64,000 bases of DNA. Origin: Kribbella sp. VKM Ac-2569. Lineage in GTDB: Bacteria > Actinomycetota > Actinomycetes > Propionibacteriales > Kribbellaceae. This document shows positions 33,824 to 42,269 of this stretch, piece after piece. The notes beneath the pieces are model-generated. The model saw nothing but the letters and a program-made list of their open reading frames with translations. It did not search any database and had not been told where the DNA came from. A program made the position numbers and the translations under genes. How positions within the stretch are numbered: position 1 is the first letter of the stretch; each line of letters starts with the position of its first letter. Location of the stretch: positions 1,178,001 to 1,242,000 of the forward strand of contig NZ_SGXJ01000001.1 of the NCBI RefSeq assembly GCF_004216905.1, written 5' to 3'.

Positions 33824-34671
33824 GTAAACGCCGCAGCAGCGTGCTGACCATCTGCATGGTGGCGTTGCTGATCTACTTCCTGCTCCCGTTGTTCTGGCTG
33901 TTCGTCGCCTCGACCAAGACGGTGGGCGACCTGTTCTCGAGCTTCGGCCTGTGGTTCGCCGGCGACTTCTCGCTGTGGTCCAACATCCGCGCGACCTTGA
34001 CCAACGGTGATTGGGTGTTCTCCCGCTGGATGGCCAACACCGTCTTCTACTCGGTGGTCAGCGCGGGCGGCGCGGCGTTCCTCTGCGCGCTCGCCGGGTA
34101 CGGCTTCGCGAAGTACCGGTTCCGGGGGAACGCGGCGATGTCCGGGCTCGTGCTGGGCGCGATCATGGTGCCGACCACGGCCCTCGCGATCCCGACGTAC
34201 CTGCTGTTCAGCAAGGCTGGGCTGGTGAACACGCCGTGGGCGATCATCCTGCCGTCGCTGGTCAGCCCGTTCGGCCTGTACCTGATGCGTGTCTATGCCC
34301 AGGACGCGGTTCCGGACGGGATCATCGAGGCCGCCCGGATCGACGGCGCGGGCGAGTTCCGGATCTTCTTCCAGGTCGCGGCTCGGATGCTTGCCCCGGG
34401 CATCGTCACGGTAGTGCTGTTCACGCTGGTCGCGACCTGGAACAACTACTTCCTGCCGCTGATCATGCTCAACAACCCTGATCTCTACCCGGTCACGCTG
34501 GGGCTCGCGCAATGGTCGTCGCAGGCCAGTGCCGGCGGCGGGACGACCGGTGCCGTGCTGTCCCTGGTGATCACCGGGTCGTTCCTGTCGGTGATCCCGC
34601 TGATCGCCGCGTTCCTGCTGCTGCAGCGGTACTGGCAGTCGGGGCTGGCCTCCGGCGGCATCAAAGCCTGA
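33820..34671 (+). CDS. sugar ABC transporter permease (MalG-like)
   Basis: The 283-residue partner has six membrane segments and the EAA loop EAARIDGAGEFRIFFQVAAR. It follows the first permease by a four-base overlap and ends 27 bases before the beta-galactosidase. An ATPase must be supplied from elsewhere, as in other actinobacterial CUT1 systems that share one MsiK-type subunit. Confidence 0.92.
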   Translation: MSKRRSSVLTICMVALLIYFLLPLFWLFVASTKTVGDLFSSFGLWFAGDFSLWSNIRATLTNGDWVFSRWMANTVFYSVVSAGGAAFLCALAGYGFAKYRFRGNAAMSGLVLGAIMVPTTALAIPTYLLFSKAGLVNTPWAIILPSLVSPFGLYLMRVYAQDAVPDGIIEAARIDGAGEFRIFFQVAARMLAPGIVTVVLFTLVATWNNYFLPLIMLNNPDLYPVTLGLAQWSSQASAGGGTTGAVLSLVITGSFLSVIPLIAAFLLLQRYWQSGLASGGIKA

Positions 34672-34698
34672 TTCCCTTCTGAGTTTGGAGAAAATACT

Positions 34699-36741
34699 GT
34701 GCACGAACGGGTGCTCTTCGGGGCTGCGTACTATCACGAATATCAACCGAACGACCGGCTCGAGCTCGATCTCGACCTGATGGCCGAGGCGCGGTTCTCG
34801 GTGATCCGGGTGGGCGAGTCGGTGTGGTCGACGTGGGAGCCGGAGAACGGGCGGTTCGACCTGGACTGGCTGCAACCCGTCCTCGACGGCGCGCACTCCC
34901 GCGGGATCGCGGTGCTGCTCGGCACCCCGACGTACGCCGTGCCGCCGTGGCTGGCCCGGCTGTACCCGGAGATCACCGGCGAGCGTAAGACCGGTCAGCG
35001 GATCGGGTGGGGCGCGCGACAGGAGGTGGACTTCACAAACCCCGGCTTCCGTTTCCACGCCGAGCGGGTGATCCGCAAGATCGTGGAGCGGTACGCCGAT
35101 CACCCGGCCGTGATCGGGTTCCAGGTCGACAACGAGCCGGGGAACGAGCTTCTCCACAATCACGGAGTGTTCCAGCGGTTCGTGGACAGCCTGCGGCACA
35201 AGTACGGCGACGTACAGAAGCTCAACGACGAGTGGGGCCTGGTGTACTGGTCACATCGGCTGTCGGACTGGGCGGACCTGTGGACGCCGGACGGCAACGT
35301 GCAGCCGCAGTACGACGTCGCGTGGCGGCGGTTCCAGGCCGAGCAGACCACCGACTTCATCGGGTGGCAGGCCGACATCGTCCGCGAATACGCGCGCCCT
35401 GACCAGTTCGTCACGACCTGCATCTCGTACGGGCGTCCTGCGGCGGCTGACGACGAACTGGTACGCCGTCTCGACGTGACGGCCGGCAACCCGTACTACG
35501 CGATGCAGGACGGCCTCCTCCATCCACAAACCGAGCAGGCGTCGCAGAGCTGGACCACGAACGGCACGTGGGCGCTGTACCAGAGCGCGGACCGCATGTA
35601 CTCGTCGCAGCAACGGCCGTTCCTCGTCACCGAGACGAACGCGCACTCCATCGGCTTCCCGTGGGACAACCGACCCGCGTACGACGGGCAGTGGCGTCAA
35701 GCCGCCTGGGCGCTCGTCTCGCGGGGAGCCACGATGATCGAGTACTGGCACTGGCACACCCTGCACTTCGGCGCCGAGACCTACTGGGGCGGAGTGCTGC
35801 CGCACAACGGACTCCCGGGCCGCACCTATCGCGAGATCGCCCGTCTCGGTGCGGAACTGAAGACCGCCGGCTCGCTGGTTGCGGGTCTCACGCCGGACAG
35901 TGACGTGACGATGCTCTACTCGCAGCCGAGCAAGTGGCTCATGGAGAAGTACCCGCCGCTCTCGCACGAGGACGGCAGGCCGGACTACCAGTCGTACCAC
36001 GGTCTCTTCGATCCCTTCTACCGCGGGGCTTTCGACGCCGGACTGCAGGTACGCATCCTGCACGTCAGTCAGTTCACCGGCTCGGTCGACGAGCATCCAG
36101 TGCTCGTCGTACCAGGGCTGTACCTCGCGGACGACGAACTGCTGAGCCGTCTGTTGGCCTACGCCGCGGCAGGCGGTCATCTGGTCGTCGGCCCGCGGAC
36201 AGGTTACGCGGACCACGAGGCACGGGCTCGTACGGCGACGATGCCGGCCGGGCTCGCTGACGCGGCCGGTGTCCGGTACGACGAGTACAGCAACGTCGGC
36301 GCGGAGCTGCCGGTCCGGTCAGCAACCCTGGAGCTCGGTGACGAGGCCGCCGCGACCCGGTGGGTCGACGGCCTCCAGGTGGACGGCGCCGACGTACTCG
36401 CGAGCTACGAGCACCCACACTTCGGTCGATGGCCGGCGATCACCACGCGTGCCCATGGTGACGGCCGCATCACCTACGTCGGGACAGTTCCCAACGCGCC
36501 GTTGGCCACCGCCCTGCTCCGGTGGATCAAGCCAAGCCGTTGGCAGGACCTACCGAGCAGCGTGACGGTCACGTCCGCTACGGCTACGGACGGGCGCCGA
36601 CTGCGCTTCGTGCACAACTGGTCGTGGGACAGCGTGAGCATCGACCTGCCAGACCCGGTGTACGACGTACTGGCCGACACCTCGCCCGGGGAGAAGCTCC
36701 ACCTCGGGCCGTGGGACGTCAGGGTGCTGCTGGTTCAGTAG
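34699..36741 (+). CDS. beta-galactosidase, glycoside hydrolase family 42
   Basis: The 680-residue enzyme has the GH42 barrel, with the acid/base Glu in VDNEPGN near 146 and the nucleophile Glu in VTETNAH near 311, followed by the trimerisation domain and a small C-terminal beta domain. No signal peptide: it acts in the cytoplasm on imported galactosides. The start is a GTG after GGAG. Its end overlaps the end of the convergent lipoprotein gene by seven bases. It closes the LacI-controlled operon. Confidence 0.92.
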   Translation: MHERVLFGAAYYHEYQPNDRLELDLDLMAEARFSVIRVGESVWSTWEPENGRFDLDWLQPVLDGAHSRGIAVLLGTPTYAVPPWLARLYPEITGERKTGQRIGWGARQEVDFTNPGFRFHAERVIRKIVERYADHPAVIGFQVDNEPGNELLHNHGVFQRFVDSLRHKYGDVQKLNDEWGLVYWSHRLSDWADLWTPDGNVQPQYDVAWRRFQAEQTTDFIGWQADIVREYARPDQFVTTCISYGRPAAADDELVRRLDVTAGNPYYAMQDGLLHPQTEQASQSWTTNGTWALYQSADRMYSSQQRPFLVTETNAHSIGFPWDNRPAYDGQWRQAAWALVSRGATMIEYWHWHTLHFGAETYWGGVLPHNGLPGRTYREIARLGAELKTAGSLVAGLTPDSDVTMLYSQPSKWLMEKYPPLSHEDGRPDYQSYHGLFDPFYRGAFDAGLQVRILHVSQFTGSVDEHPVLVVPGLYLADDELLSRLLAYAAAGGHLVVGPRTGYADHEARARTATMPAGLADAAGVRYDEYSNVGAELPVRSATLELGDEAAATRWVDGLQVDGADVLASYEHPHFGRWPAITTRAHGDGRITYVGTVPNAPLATALLRWIKPSRWQDLPSSVTVTSATATDGRRLRFVHNWSWDSVSIDLPDPVYDVLADTSPGEKLHLGPWDVRVLLVQ

Positions 36742-37232
36742 CCGTAGTTGCCGCCGTCCGACGACGAAGGAGGCTGGGTAGGGGCGGCGGCTGTGGTGGT
36801 TGCGGCGTGCCAGGTGAAGTCGACGCCGGAGAACGCGTCGGCGAGGTTGTTGCCCTTGGCCTCGCCGGCGGCGGTGTCGAGTTTGAACGTGTAGAGCGGC
36901 TTGCCCTGGAAGGTGAGCTGCTCTGCGCCGGTGTCGGTGCGCTTGATCGTGGCCAAGCCCTTCACAGCCTGCGCGTCGCCGGTCGCGGGCATCCAGAAGC
37001 TCAGGCAGCTGGCGGTGCATTTGATCGTGCCGCCGGCCTCCTGGTCGGCGAAGTACAGCGTCTTACCGGAGGCGTCGACCAGCGTCTGGCCGACGCCGCT
37101 GACATCCTTGACCGAGACCGCAGCCGCGGCACCACCGGCGTCACCGCCGGCAGGCTGGGAGTCGTCACCGCAGGCAGTCAGCGCGCCGAGCGCCGCCACC
37201 GTTGCTCCTAGCAACAAGATTGTGGTTTTCAT
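36735..37232 (-). CDS. secreted-repeat lipoprotein (PF03640/COG4315-like)
   Basis: The 165-residue product has a lipobox LTAC at Cys21 and two copies of the short repeat GxTLYfadqEAGGtIKCtasClsfW / GKPLYTFKLD typical of COG4315 lipoproteins, with a Cys pair in the first. The family is seen next to ECF sigma factors in actinobacteria. It is divergent from such a sigma gene and has a matching promoter element upstream, so it is a likely member of that sigma regulon. Function at the membrane surface is unknown. AGGAG precedes the ATG. Confidence 0.85.
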   Translation of the reverse strand: MKTTILLLGATVAALGALTACGDDSQPAGGDAGGAAAAVSVKDVSGVGQTLVDASGKTLYFADQEAGGTIKCTASCLSFWMPATGDAQAVKGLATIKRTDTGAEQLTFQGKPLYTFKLDTAAGEAKGNNLADAFSGVDFTWHAATTTAAAPTQPPSSSDGGNYGY

Positions 37233-37252
37233 CGAATCTCCTCTCCCGGCTA

Positions 37253-37280
37253 GATACGCGAGATCGGGCCCGGCGGTTCA
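37253..37280 (-). promoter_or_regulatory. ECF-type promoter for the lipoprotein gene
   Basis: On the minus strand TGAACC, 16 bases, then CGTATC. The -35 and spacing equal those of the divergent sigma gene promoter and resemble mycobacterial SigL-type promoters (TGAACC ... CGT). Confidence 0.6.
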
Positions 37281-37282
37281 GT

Positions 37283-37310
37283 TGAACCTTTCACCGCCGT
37301 ACCGCGTAGT
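37283..37310 (+). promoter_or_regulatory. ECF-type promoter for the sigma/anti-sigma pair
   Basis: TGAACC, 16 bases, then CGTAGT, ending nine bases before the GTG start. A GTG so close to the -10 suggests a leaderless or nearly leaderless transcript and autoregulation. Confidence 0.6.
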
Positions 37311-37318
37311 TCCTGGGT

Positions 37319-37819
37319 GTGGATGACGACACAGTGATCCGCGCGTTGTACGACAAGTACCGGCGGCCGTTGTTCGGGTACGTCCTGCGTTCCGTGGGCG
37401 ACCGGCAGTACGCCGAGGACATCGTGCAGGAGACGATGGCGCGGGCCTGGACGCATGCGGCCGACCTGGACCCGGACCGGGCCGGGCGCTGGCTGTTCAC
37501 GGTCGCCCGCAACCTGGTGATCTCCGGCCGCCGTCGGCAGAGCGCGCGGGTGACGGAGGTACCGATCGAGGATCGCGAGTTCCCGGCCCTCACCGACGAC
37601 ATCGACCGCGTGCTGCAGGTCTGGCAGGTGATCGACGTACTGCGGGGTCTCAGCACCGACCACCGGCAGGTGATCGTCGAGCTGTTCTACCGCCGCCGCA
37701 CCGTCAACGAGGCGGCCGCTGTCCTCGGCGTACCGCCGGGAACGGTGAAGTCGCGCAGCTACTACGCGCTGCACGCGTTGCGCGCCGCACTGGAGGAACG
37801 AGGGGTGACCGGTTCATGA
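37319..37819 (+). CDS. ECF RNA polymerase sigma factor (SigL/SigK-like)
   Basis: The 166-residue sigma factor has region 2 (YVLRSVGDRQYAEDIVQETMARAW) and region 4 (LSTDHRQVIVELFYRRRTVNEAAAVLGVPPGTVKSRSYYALHALR). GTG at 37319 is the only start that gives the complete region 2. It overlaps the anti-sigma gene by four bases (ATGA). Promoter-like elements upstream of itself and of the divergent lipoprotein gene suggest it controls both. Confidence 0.9.
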   Translation: MDDDTVIRALYDKYRRPLFGYVLRSVGDRQYAEDIVQETMARAWTHAADLDPDRAGRWLFTVARNLVISGRRRQSARVTEVPIEDREFPALTDDIDRVLQVWQVIDVLRGLSTDHRQVIVELFYRRRTVNEAAAVLGVPPGTVKSRSYYALHALRAALEERGVTGS

Positions 37820-38418
37820 CGTGCCCAGAGACGATGTCGATCGGCGCCTACGTGCTCGGTGCGCTCGAGGCGTCCGAGCGTCGCGCGGTCGAGGAGCACG
37901 TTGTGACCTGTACGGCGTGCCGCGAGACGTTGCTGCAGTTCGCGCATCTGCCGGGGCTGCTGCACGCCGTACCGGTCGAGGACATCGAAGCGGAGCAGCC
38001 GGAACCTGCGCCACTCCAGCTGAGCAGGAAGACGCGGCCGCGGTGGGTGCTGGCCGCGGCAGCAGCGGCAGCGATCGCTGGTGTCGCTAGCTGGGGCCTG
38101 CTGTCCGCGCCGGCGTCAGCAACGTGGACGGCGACGGACGGGGTTGGTGGCCTCGACACCACGGCGAAGCTGGTCAGCCGCGGCTGGGGCACGGACATCC
38201 AACTCCGACTGACCGACCTGCAGCCGTACGAGCACTGCATGCTCGTCGTCCACGGCCGCGACGGAACCGTAGAGACAGCCGGTTGGTGGGCAGCGAACGG
38301 CAGCTACCACGCACAGGTCCCCGCGAGCACGTCGATCCCGCTGGGCGAAATCGACCACCTCGAAGTGGTCGACGCAGGGGACACCGTACTGAGCACGGTG
38401 TCCCCCACGACGCACTGA
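37816..38418 (+). CDS. anti-sigma factor with zinc-finger head (zf-HC2)
   Basis: The 200-residue protein has the zinc-binding pattern H28-x3-C32-x2-C35 (HVVTCTAC), a membrane segment near 77-97 and an external domain of about 100 residues that ends HLEVVDAGDTVLSTVSPTTH. It should hold the adjacent sigma factor at the membrane until an outside or redox signal frees it. The external part (LTDLQPYEHCMLVVHGRDG) resembles RskA/RslA-type sensor domains. It is convergent with the propeller-like gene next to it, two bases apart. Confidence 0.88.
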   Translation: MTCPETMSIGAYVLGALEASERRAVEEHVVTCTACRETLLQFAHLPGLLHAVPVEDIEAEQPEPAPLQLSRKTRPRWVLAAAAAAAIAGVASWGLLSAPASATWTATDGVGGLDTTAKLVSRGWGTDIQLRLTDLQPYEHCMLVVHGRDGTVETAGWWAANGSYHAQVPASTSIPLGEIDHLEVVDAGDTVLSTVSPTTH

Positions 38419-38419
38419 T

Positions 38420-39661
38420 TCACCAGCTGTTGTTGGAGATTCCGGTGCCCAGGTAGACCTGGTCGTACGTGTTTCCGTCGTTGTCGTCGGTGTAGGCGAC
38501 CGCTACTTCGGCGTACGGCGAAACTGCGACTGTCATCTGCTCCTGCCTACCTGTGGCCACGGAGCTCAGCCGCTGCGCCGAGAGCCGACCCGTGTCGGTG
38601 CCGTCGGTGCCGAAGCCACGTACCCACACGTCCGGGTCAGCGCCGGCCACTGTCCAGCCAACAACGGTCTGCGACTGGTCGTCGATGCCGATCGATGGCC
38701 CCACACCAGCAGTCGCCACCTGTACGTCGGCGTACCCGGCCGTGCCCGCAGTGTTGAACGCACGCGTCGCGACGGTACCGGCCGACTCCCAGGCGACCGC
38801 GAAGTCGCCGTTGAAGTTGGCTGCCGCAGCTGGATGCGTCTGCTGACCTGTGGTGTTCGAGTTGGCCACCCGGCGCGACAGCGTGGCTGCGCCGTTCGTA
38901 CGGCCCAGCCGGATCAGTCCGATGTTGTAGTCGCCGTTGGCGTCGCCGTCCTCGTCCCACACGACGACCGCGTCACCTGACGCCGACACGGCCACATCCG
39001 GGTTGTGGTGCTGGCCGGTCGTCTGCGAAGCGGTCACCTCCCAGGCGCGTGTGGTCGGCCCGGTGAAGCCGGCTGCCTTCACCGTTGCCGGCGTACCGGT
39101 CTGGATGTCCTCCCACGCCACGGTGAACGCGACAGCAGCACCGGACGGTGCGCCGTCCGGGTCGACAGCAACTCGTGGGTTGATCTGCTGGCCCGTGGAG
39201 CTGCTGTTGGAGTTGCCGGACGCTGTCACGGTGCCGGCAGTGTTCACGACGCGGTACGGGATGTTGTAGTACCCGTTGCCGTCCGGGTCGTCCTGCCAGA
39301 CCACGACCGCGTTGCCCTTGTCGTCCAGGCCGACGTCCGGGTGCAGGTGCCGCCAGTTCGTCACACCGCTGCTTCCACCGGCGGACAGCTTCGTCTCGTA
39401 CACGGCAGTGCCGTTGTGGAAGAGCCGCAGGTAGATCTCGCTGTGCACGTTGTCGGTCGCGTTGTCGGTGTCGCGGTCGTCCTCCCATGCCACAGCGACG
39501 TACCCGTTGCGGTTGATCGCGACAGAGGCAGCGTCCTGGTCGCCGGTGGACACACTGTTCGCCGCCACCCAGGTGGGAGCGGCAATGTGTGCGTCGGCGT
39601 TCGTCGCAGTGAAGGTGAGCACCGTCGCCGCGATCGCAGTCATAGCAAGCGTCTTCTTCAT
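38420..39661 (-). CDS. secreted repeat protein, probable seven-bladed propeller, downstream of phoD
   Basis: The 413-residue product has a Sec signal peptide (ATNADA-H, about residue 24) and seven repeats of 45-65 residues with the pattern hPdVavd..GnaVVvWqDD.DG, e.g. DVGLDDKGNAVVVWQDD and DVAVSASGDAVVVWDED. Seven such units suggest a beta-propeller; acidic DD.DG turns could bind calcium. It starts two bases after phoD stops, so it is made with that phosphatase. No catalytic motif is recognised; a surface or phosphoester-polymer binding role is only a guess. Confidence 0.75.
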   Translation of the reverse strand: MKKTLAMTAIAATVLTFTATNADAHIAAPTWVAANSVSTGDQDAASVAINRNGYVAVAWEDDRDTDNATDNVHSEIYLRLFHNGTAVYETKLSAGGSSGVTNWRHLHPDVGLDDKGNAVVVWQDDPDGNGYYNIPYRVVNTAGTVTASGNSNSSSTGQQINPRVAVDPDGAPSGAAVAFTVAWEDIQTGTPATVKAAGFTGPTTRAWEVTASQTTGQHHNPDVAVSASGDAVVVWDEDGDANGDYNIGLIRLGRTNGAATLSRRVANSNTTGQQTHPAAAANFNGDFAVAWESAGTVATRAFNTAGTAGYADVQVATAGVGPSIGIDDQSQTVVGWTVAGADPDVWVRGFGTDGTDTGRLSAQRLSSVATGRQEQMTVAVSPYAEVAVAYTDDNDGNTYDQVYLGTGISNNSW

Positions 39662-39663
39662 CG

Positions 39664-41211
39664 TCACACCGCCTGCAGTCCGGGCTGACCCTCTTGGATG
39701 ACGAACGATTTCGCCGTACTCACCGCGGCGCCGTGCTCCGACACCTTCGCCACCGCACGGAAGTCGGCCCGCAACTGGGTCGGGCTGATCGTCGTCCGGA
39801 TGTAGCCGCGACGGTTCTGGTAGAACCGCAGCCACGGGTTGTCCGCGAGGTTCGGGATCGTCGTGGCTCCGTCGCCGTCGCCGCTCGAGGTGACCGAGCT
39901 CGTCACCAGCTCGGACCCGATGACGGCCGAGTTCGCGTTGCTGTAGTCGGCTTTCAGGTCACTGGCCCAGGCGCGATGGACGTCACCGGTCAGGACGACG
40001 GGGTTGCGGGTTCCGCGGTCGATCCAGCCTTGCTGGATGCGGGCCCGCGAGGCTCGGTAGCCGTCCCACGAGTCCATGCTTCCCGCACCGGCCGAGTCGA
40101 ACCGGCGCGCGAAGAACACCTGCTGTCCAAGGATGTCCCACGTGCCGTAGTGCTGGTTGAGACCGTCGAGCAGCCAGGTCTCCTGGGTGTTGCCGGGCAA
40201 ACTGCGGCTGGCGAGGTCGGCGTCGGAGCACACCTTCCAGCCGTCGCCACAGGCCTGGTCGTTGCGGTACTGCCGCGTGTCGAGCATGTGGAACGTCGCG
40301 AGACTCCCCCACCGCAGCCGGCGGTAGAGCGGGATCGAGTTGCCGCTGTTCGCCTGCGCCGGCCGCAGCGGCATGTTCTCGTAGTACGCCTGGTACGCCG
40401 CGGTCCGCCGGGCGGTCCACTGCGCTGTCGTGAGAGACGGCGTACTGTCCGCCCGCACCATGTTGGCGTAGTTGTTCTCCACCTCATGGTCGTCAGGTAC
40501 GACGAGCCACGGCGCGACGGCATGCGCTGCCTGCAGGTCGGGGTCCGACTTGTACTGCGCGTACCGGCGACGGTAGTCCGCCAGCGACACGATCTCGCTC
40601 GCACCCGCGTGCAGACGAGGCCTGCCGGCGGTGGCGCCGTACTCGTAGATGTAGTCACCCAGGAAGAGGATGAGGCCCGGGTTCTCCTCGGCCATGCGCC
40701 GGTAGACCGTGTAGTAGCCCTCCTCGTAGTGCGCACAGGAGGTGAAGGCCATCACCAGGTCACGCCCGTTGGTGCCCACAGCCGGAGCGGTGCGGGTGCG
40801 GCCGACGGGTGAGAGGTGGCCCTGCGCGCGGAAGCGGTAGAAGTAGTCGGCGTCCGGGCTGAGGCCGCCTGCGACGACATGGACTGAGTGAGCGGAGGCG
40901 TACTTCGCTGTCACCGTGCCGGACGCGACCAGCGTGCTGAAGGTGTCTGTGGTCGACACCTGCCAGTCAACGGCGACGTCGGCGTTCGCCATGCCGCCCT
41001 GGCCGTCGGCATTCAGCGGCGACGGTGCCAGGCGGGTCCAGAGCACGACGCTGTTCGCGTCGGGCTCGCCGGACGCGATGCCGAGCCGGAACGGGTACGG
41101 AACGGCGGCGGTGGCGGTGATCACGGACGACTGGGCGGCAGCCGGGAGGGCGCCGGCCCCGGCCGCGGCGAGTCCGCCGAGAACAAGGGTCCTGCGACTG
41201 ATTGGGCTCAT
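39664..41211 (-). CDS. phoD: PhoD-family alkaline phosphatase/phosphodiesterase
   Basis: The 515-residue protein has a Tat signal (SRRTLVLGGLAAAGAGALP), an N-terminal Ig-like domain and a PhoD metallophosphatase domain: FTSCAHYEEGYYTVYR, FLGDYIYEY, VPDDHEVENNYAN and LTGDVHRAWASDL hold the Fe/Ca ligands including the Cys of the site. It hydrolyses phosphate esters outside the cell. It is followed by a co-translated repeat protein and preceded by a candidate PHO box. AAGGTGAGG ribosome site. Confidence 0.9.
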   Translation of the reverse strand: MSPISRRTLVLGGLAAAGAGALPAAAQSSVITATAAVPYPFRLGIASGEPDANSVVLWTRLAPSPLNADGQGGMANADVAVDWQVSTTDTFSTLVASGTVTAKYASAHSVHVVAGGLSPDADYFYRFRAQGHLSPVGRTRTAPAVGTNGRDLVMAFTSCAHYEEGYYTVYRRMAEENPGLILFLGDYIYEYGATAGRPRLHAGASEIVSLADYRRRYAQYKSDPDLQAAHAVAPWLVVPDDHEVENNYANMVRADSTPSLTTAQWTARRTAAYQAYYENMPLRPAQANSGNSIPLYRRLRWGSLATFHMLDTRQYRNDQACGDGWKVCSDADLASRSLPGNTQETWLLDGLNQHYGTWDILGQQVFFARRFDSAGAGSMDSWDGYRASRARIQQGWIDRGTRNPVVLTGDVHRAWASDLKADYSNANSAVIGSELVTSSVTSSGDGDGATTIPNLADNPWLRFYQNRRGYIRTTISPTQLRADFRAVAKVSEHGAAVSTAKSFVIQEGQPGLQAV

Positions 41212-41253
41212 GAGGCCTCACCTTCACGGGTACTCAGGGCGGTAGGCCCCCGG

Positions 41254-41286
41254 ATCGGTCGAACTGCGGGTGACCATTCGGGAACC
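41254..41286 (-). promoter_or_regulatory. candidate PHO box upstream of phoD
   Basis: On the minus strand three successive 11-base units begin GGTTCCC, GGTCACC and GTTCGACC. Actinobacterial PhoP sites are direct repeats of 11-base units with a GTTCACC-like core. The site ends about 43 bases before the phoD ATG. Confidence 0.45.
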
Positions 41287-41338
41287 TTGAGTGTGTGCGG
41301 TGCTCCGTGCCCATGATTGCGCAGAATTGGTAAATTTC

Positions 41339-41713
41339 CTACAGCAGGACGAGCAGCAGCAGTACGGCGGCCGGAACCCCTTCGAGCAAGGTGTTCAACC
41401 AGAGTCGCCGCTCCGTTGCGAGCAGGACGAGCGCGAGGAAAACGTGCTGCGCCGCGGTGAACGCGACCAGCGCCTCGCCCTGCGGAACATGCCCGGTCCG
41501 GGCGAGGACGACCCCGAGCGCCAGCGCGACACCGGTCGTGAAGTTGTAGAACCCGAGGTTCACGATCCACAACTTGACCGCGTCGAAGTCCCGGGGCTCC
41601 AGCAGGAACAGCGGATACAGCCGCGGATGGCGGTAGAAGAACGACTCCATCAGCCAGACCGAGGCCAGCATGACCGCGATGGCGATCGCGAGGATCTGTG
41701 CCGCCGTACTCAT
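41339..41713 (-). CDS. DUF1304-family membrane protein
   Basis: The 124-residue protein has four membrane segments and reads as DUF1304 (ESFFYRHPRLYPLFLLEPRDFDAVKLWIVNLGFYNFTTG...). Members are small inner-membrane proteins of unknown role. It overlaps the cupin gene as ATGA, so the two are co-translated. They are divergent from a LuxR regulator. Confidence 0.85.
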   Translation of the reverse strand: MSTAAQILAIAIAVMLASVWLMESFFYRHPRLYPLFLLEPRDFDAVKLWIVNLGFYNFTTGVALALGVVLARTGHVPQGEALVAFTAAQHVFLALVLLATERRLWLNTLLEGVPAAVLLLLVLL

Positions 41714-42147
41714 GCCGTCGCCCCCAGCCGGACGCCGTGCCGGCTGGTGATCTCGCCCAGCGCGGCGTAGTCGGCCGGATCGGCACCGGCCAGATCCGCG
41801 AAGAACGCGCCCATCCGGCCGGTCTGGCTGATGGTCAGGAACTTCGCCGACGGCGTCAGCACCGAGAACGTGTTCACGGTGCCGGCCGGGATGCTGATCG
41901 AGGCGCCGGGACCGAGGTCGTAGCCCTGATCCCCTGCCTGGACGAGGATCCGGCCCTGCAGGACGTAGAACGCCTTGCTCCACGACTCGCTGTGCGGCGG
42001 CGAGGCGTCGGCGCGCGGCGCGTCGATCTCGAACAGCTCGTACTGCCCGCCGGTGTGCTCGGCGCCGATCTTCACCGTCACGGTCGCGTCCGGGGCGGCG
42101 TACTCGACACCGCTGCCCGCATTGCTCAGATGCACTGTTTCGTTCAT
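41710..42147 (-). CDS. cupin-domain protein
   Basis: The 145-residue product has a single cupin barrel; metal-binding-type motifs are partly kept (PPHSESWSKAFYVLQG and SIPAGTVNTFSV), but the usual G.xxH.H is changed to PPHSE, leaving one His. It could bind a metal or a small ligand. The start at 42147 gives the usual length. It overlaps the DUF1304 gene and lies 122 bases from a divergent LuxR-type gene. Confidence 0.8.
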   Translation of the reverse strand: MNETVHLSNAGSGVEYAAPDATVTVKIGAEHTGGQYELFEIDAPRADASPPHSESWSKAFYVLQGRILVQAGDQGYDLGPGASISIPAGTVNTFSVLTPSAKFLTISQTGRMGAFFADLAGADPADYAALGEITSRHGVRLGATA

Positions 42148-42216
42148 GACTGCGACGGTAGGAACCGGCGTACGACAGAGGTATCCCGTGCGGATGGGCT
42201 CGTCGGGACCGCCGGA

Positions 42217-42235
42217 ATCCCCACATTTCGGGGAT
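42217..42235. promoter_or_regulatory. inverted repeat between cupin and LuxR genes
   Basis: ATCCCC and GGGGAT pair around ACATTTC, 35 bases upstream of the LuxR-type gene. The spacing suits a regulator dimer site serving both divergent genes. Confidence 0.4.
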
Positions 42236-42269
42236 AGGCGGCGGTGGTACGTCGGCGCATACTGAGCGC

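Noticed and set aside
37250-37774. Minus-strand frame opposite the ECF sigma gene
   Set aside because: The plus-strand protein has complete sigma regions 2 and 4 and overlaps the anti-sigma gene; the minus frame has no motif.
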